Positions 28,795 through 30,704 of a DNA stretch of 30,704 nt are shown here, piece by piece. The notes below the pieces were generated by a model, which saw only the letters and a program-made list of their open reading frames with translations, did not search any database and was not told where the DNA came from. The position numbers and the translations under genes are program-made. The stretch comes from JAKSUT01 sp045616505 (GTDB lineage: Bacteria; Cyanobacteriota; Vampirovibrionia; Gastranaerophilales; Gastranaerophilaceae), in the NCBI GenBank assembly GCA_045616505.1, contig JAZLGV010000038.1:1-30704 (forward strand), written 5' to 3'. Each line of letters begins with the position of its first letter. Positions within the stretch are counted from its first letter, which is position 1.

Positions 28795-29829
28795 TTAGGC
28801 ATTAGCTTTTTTGTTATGAATTATTGAAGATATTAATGAAGAAACAATAAAGAATAATCCAATTAAGCCTGTAATGACTTCTGGAACTTCTTTGAAAGTT
28901 GAAATAAACATAATTATAGAAAGAGCGCCAATTGCCCAATGAGCACCATGTTCAAGGTAAATAAATTCTTGTAATGTTTTCTTTTCAACAAGCATAATTG
29001 TTAAAGAACGAACGAACATCGCACCTATCGCAAGTCCTATGGTGATAATGATAATATCTTTGCTTAATGCGAACGCTCCTAAAACTCCATCAAGTGAGAA
29101 TGAAGCATCGATTAGTTCAAGATATAAAAATCCGATTAATCCAGTATCTCTTGCTGTTGTTGCAAGTGTTTTCATTCGTTCTTGTTCGTGTTGTTCAAGC
29201 CAATGAGAAACACCTTCGATAAGAAGATAGATTATTATACCTATAAGACCTGATATCACAACATATAATTTTTGTGATGTTGGAATAAAATGCTGTGTTA
29301 TTAATATTGCCGTAATTGTGATAATTGTTTCTAAACCTTTTATGTTTCCGACATGTATAAGATTTTTTTCTACAAATTTTATCCAATGAGTTTCTTTTTT
29401 AGTGTTAAGAAAATAGTTTAGGAATAGCATCATCAAAAATGCTCCGCCGAAAGTAACAATTGGAGCGTGTGTAAGCTGTAGATAATGTGCGTATTTCATA
29501 GAATCTGTGATTGCAATTTTTGTTACTTCAATCATATTGATATGAGCAAAAGCAGAAACTACAAGTACAGGGAATAAAAATCTCATTCCAAAAACTGCAA
29601 TAAGGATACCCCAAGTCAAAAATCTTCCACGCCATTTTTGGCTCATTTTTTCAAGTTTAAAAGCATTTACAACGGCGTTATCAAAAGATAGACTTACTTC
29701 TAATATTGATAATACAAATGCAATAAATACACAGGCAAAACCGCTTCCGCTTTGCACGTGTTCACCCCAAAAATAAGCTAAAATAAAACCTATGATAGAT
29801 ACAATGTATGAACCTGTAAAATATTGCAT
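28795..29829 (-). CDS. DUF475 / TerC-superfamily membrane protein
   Basis: A 344-residue polytopic inner-membrane protein with about nine hydrophobic segments. It matches DUF475, a branch of the TerC superfamily. The two inverted-repeat signature motifs are present: LEVSLSFDNAVVNA in the first half and ELIDASFSLDGVLGAF in the second, each with acidic residues inside a membrane helix as expected for metal-ion handling. KWRGRFLTWGILIAVFGMR is also typical (given here as one 19-residue motif). TerC relatives include Mn2+ exporters and tellurite-resistance proteins; the ion for this one is unknown. An AGGAGA SD lies upstream of ATG 29829. It is separate from the HEPN/MNT pair just upstream by only 14 bases, so read-through co-transcription is possible. 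Confidence 0.87.
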   Translation of the reverse strand: MQYFTGSYIVSIIGFILAYFWGEHVQSGSGFACVFIAFVLSILEVSLSFDNAVVNAFKLEKMSQKWRGRFLTWGILIAVFGMRFLFPVLVVSAFAHINMIEVTKIAITDSMKYAHYLQLTHAPIVTFGGAFLMMLFLNYFLNTKKETHWIKFVEKNLIHVGNIKGLETIITITAILITQHFIPTSQKLYVVISGLIGIIIYLLIEGVSHWLEQHEQERMKTLATTARDTGLIGFLYLELIDASFSLDGVLGAFALSKDIIIITIGLAIGAMFVRSLTIMLVEKKTLQEFIYLEHGAHWAIGALSIIMFISTFKEVPEVITGLIGLFFIVSSLISSIIHNKKANA

Positions 29830-29843
29830 TATTTCTCCTGTTT

Positions 29844-30152
29844 TTATTTGATATTAAGTTGTGGAAAAAATTTGATGTGTTTTTTTGTGATTTCATTTTG
29901 GAATGATTGTGGTAAATTTTCAAAATTTGTTATATCTATAAGGAATGGTAGGTTGCTTTCTTCGATATATTCTTTTAATTCAAATAAGTTTTTATCGTTG
30001 GAATTGAAATTTTTTATAGTTAAATCAAAATCGCTTCCTGAATGAGAATCGCCATCTACTCGGCTTCCGTATGCCCAAATTTCTGCTTCGGGACAGTAAT
30101 TATTGAAAATTTCATAAAGAATATTAATATGTTCTTGTTTGATGTTAATCAT
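29844..30152 (-). CDS. mntA: MNT-domain nucleotidyltransferase antitoxin (MntA/HI0073-like)
   Basis: A minimal nucleotidyltransferase of 102 residues. The polymerase-beta-fold signature GSx10DxD is complete: Gly29-Ser30, then Asp41 and Asp43 (SGSDFDL), with a third acidic residue Asp73 in FLIDITN. All catalytic positions are therefore kept. In HEPN/MNT (type VII) modules the MNT protein modifies the HEPN ribonuclease by AMP transfer and so neutralises it. The gene overlaps the HEPN gene by 8 bases, as expected for a co-translated pair, with the HEPN gene first. It could also be described as an HI0073/HI0074-type pair whose toxicity has not been shown. Confidence 0.88.
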   Translation of the reverse strand: MINIKQEHINILYEIFNNYCPEAEIWAYGSRVDGDSHSGSDFDLTIKNFNSNDKNLFELKEYIEESNLPFLIDITNFENLPQSFQNEITKKHIKFFPQLNIK

Positions 30153-30561
30153 TTTCTATAACCTGTTTTAGTTTTTTTGCATCTTCCAAGAAATCAGTTA
30201 TCAAAGACAATGTTTCTTCTGCAAAAGCTTGACCGTAGTCGTGAGCTGTATTGTTTCTGTTATCTCTATATTTTAACCAGTTTTCTGTTGTTTTTTCATC
30301 AATCAGAGAATATTTATGTGCGTGTCTGAAAATATCTTTAAATGATAAGGCATCTGCAATTTTTTTTGAAGCAAGATAAGGAGTAATTCTTTTTTTTAAG
30401 AGCTTTCCACTTTGCTCTAATGTCATCTCAAATCCTTTAACTAAAGAATTTCGATACATTTCATAATCGATAGTATTTTCTTTAGTCTGTTTAATCATTT
30501 GATAAGATTTTGTCAATGTATCAATACATTTTTGTAAGTATTCTGTATTTATTTCTGACAT
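30145..30561 (-). CDS. hepT: HEPN-domain ribonuclease toxin (HepT/HI0074-like)
   Basis: A 138-residue helical protein of the nucleotidyltransferase-substrate-binding (HI0074) group, related to HEPN toxins. The Rx4HxY motif is intact as RNNTAHDY (Arg102, His107, Tyr109). The Arg and His form the RNase site, and the Tyr is the residue modified by MntA in studied systems. Helices at ~5-25, 38-58, 63-85 and 112-133 fit the four-helix bundle. AAGGAGA precedes the ATG, with an extended -10 promoter at 30580-30588. The pair sits at the edge of otherwise housekeeping genes, a common position for a mobile defence or stress module, but no mobility gene is seen. Confidence 0.85.
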   Translation of the reverse strand: MSEINTEYLQKCIDTLTKSYQMIKQTKENTIDYEMYRNSLVKGFEMTLEQSGKLLKKRITPYLASKKIADALSFKDIFRHAHKYSLIDEKTTENWLKYRDNRNNTAHDYGQAFAEETLSLITDFLEDAKKLKQVIEND

Positions 30562-30579
30562 GATATTCTCCTTATGCAG

Positions 30580-30588
30580 ATTATAGCA
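30580..30588 (-). promoter_or_regulatory. Extended -10 promoter of the HEPN/MNT operon
   Basis: TGCTATAAT on the minus strand, a consensus -10 with the extended TGn, about 18 bases before the hepT ATG. The leader would carry only the AAGGAGA SD. No clear -35. Confidence 0.55.
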
Positions 30589-30609
30589 TGAAATATAAAT
30601 TTAATTTAT

Positions 30610-30644
30610 TTGTAATTTACAATTGAGAATAATTCAACTATAAT
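30610..30644 (+). promoter_or_regulatory. Leaderless promoter with overlapping palindrome for the last gene
   Basis: TTTACA (30616-30621), a 17-base spacer, then TATAAT (30639-30644) ending 7 bases before ATG 30652. The palindrome TTGTAA-T-TTACAA (30610-30622) covers the -35 and could be an operator; its half-sites match those of the dyad at 26015. Confidence 0.6.
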
Positions 30645-30651
30645 AATTTGT

Positions 30652-30704
30652 ATGGAATTAAGTTGTTTAAAAGATAAAGTTATAATTTCTGTTCAAGCAG
30701 CCTA
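30652..30704 (+). CDS. nanE: Possible N-acetylmannosamine-6-phosphate 2-epimerase (3' end outside window)
   Basis: Only the first 17 codons are inside the window. They read MELSCLKDKVIISVQAA, which resembles the N-terminus of NanE (a short helix, then a strand L-I-V-S-x-Q-A). NanE converts ManNAc-6-phosphate to GlcNAc-6-phosphate in sialic-acid and amino-sugar use. Support is thin because of the short length, but the start is well supported by a consensus promoter placed exactly for a leaderless mRNA. Another TIM-barrel enzyme cannot be excluded. Confidence 0.35.
   Translation, partial: MELSCLKDKVIISVQAA

Noticed and set aside
1..30704. CRISPR arrays, tRNA or rRNA genes, transposases, integrases or prophage genes
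   Set aside because: Looked for repeat-spacer periodicity, tRNA-like clover-leaf ends and mobile-element proteins; none seen. The only direct repeat of note is the 13-mer at 3321/3352, with just two copies.

Overview
The window is AT-rich bacterial chromosome, gene-dense, with short intergenic gaps and the standard genetic code (TGA is used as a stop, for example at the murG/folC overlap). The host is probably a non-photosynthetic relative of Cyanobacteria, most likely a gut-type Candidatus Melainabacteria / Gastranaerophilales. The pointers are a DUF3326 protein of the kind I know mainly from cyanobacteria, a diderm-style mur/fts cluster at very low GC, and many short lineage-type proteins I do not recognise. 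This placement is inference; no rRNA or tRNA gene is present to confirm it.

Layout. 1-3.3 kb: the end of tsf (EF-Ts), then tsaD (minus) and obg (plus) diverging from a gap of about 43 bases. 3.3-6.0 kb: a small unknown protein, a CHASE2-GGDEF diguanylate cyclase and a CheW. 6.0-8.9 kb, minus strand: a GH35-type beta-galactosidase and a small protein resembling the C-glycoside deglycosidase beta-subunit family. 9.0-16.1 kb: a tightly coupled operon murF-mraY-murD-ftsW-murG-folC for peptidoglycan precursor synthesis, plus folylpolyglutamate synthase. 16.1-18.2 kb: a possible structured RNA, two tandem paralogous ~80-residue proteins, maf, and a 128-residue coiled-coil protein. 18.2-22.1 kb: DUF3326 and holA (plus), then 5-formyltetrahydrofolate cyclo-ligase and eno (minus). 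22.3-25.6 kb: a D-2-hydroxyacid dehydrogenase, a candidate minus-strand small RNA, a TrmB-type regulator, tdk and rsmD. 25.7-27.4 kb: a small unknown minus-strand gene diverging from a BlaI-type regulator, an unknown helical protein and a TadE-like pilus protein. 27.4-30.7 kb: radA, a DUF475/TerC-like membrane protein, a HEPN/MNT toxin-antitoxin pair, and the first codons of a possible nanE.

Two things stand out. First, many genes lack a Shine-Dalgarno sequence and instead carry a -10 hexamer exactly 6-7 bases before the ATG: tsaD, the GH35 gene, maf, DUF3326, 5-FCL, trmB, rsmD, radA and the possible nanE. Four of these also have a -35 element at 17-base spacing. This suggests widespread leaderless transcription alongside good SD sequences on other genes, and it fixes several start codons. 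Second, five short genes of unknown function have similar promoter-proximal TATA/TAAG motifs and may be co-regulated. The 16450-18150 group shows a weak, unproven resemblance in size and pattern to needle/rod subunits of secretion or flagellar machines. A candidate small RNA with an exposed pyrimidine-rich, anti-Shine-Dalgarno-like stretch lies at 23332-23434 (minus).
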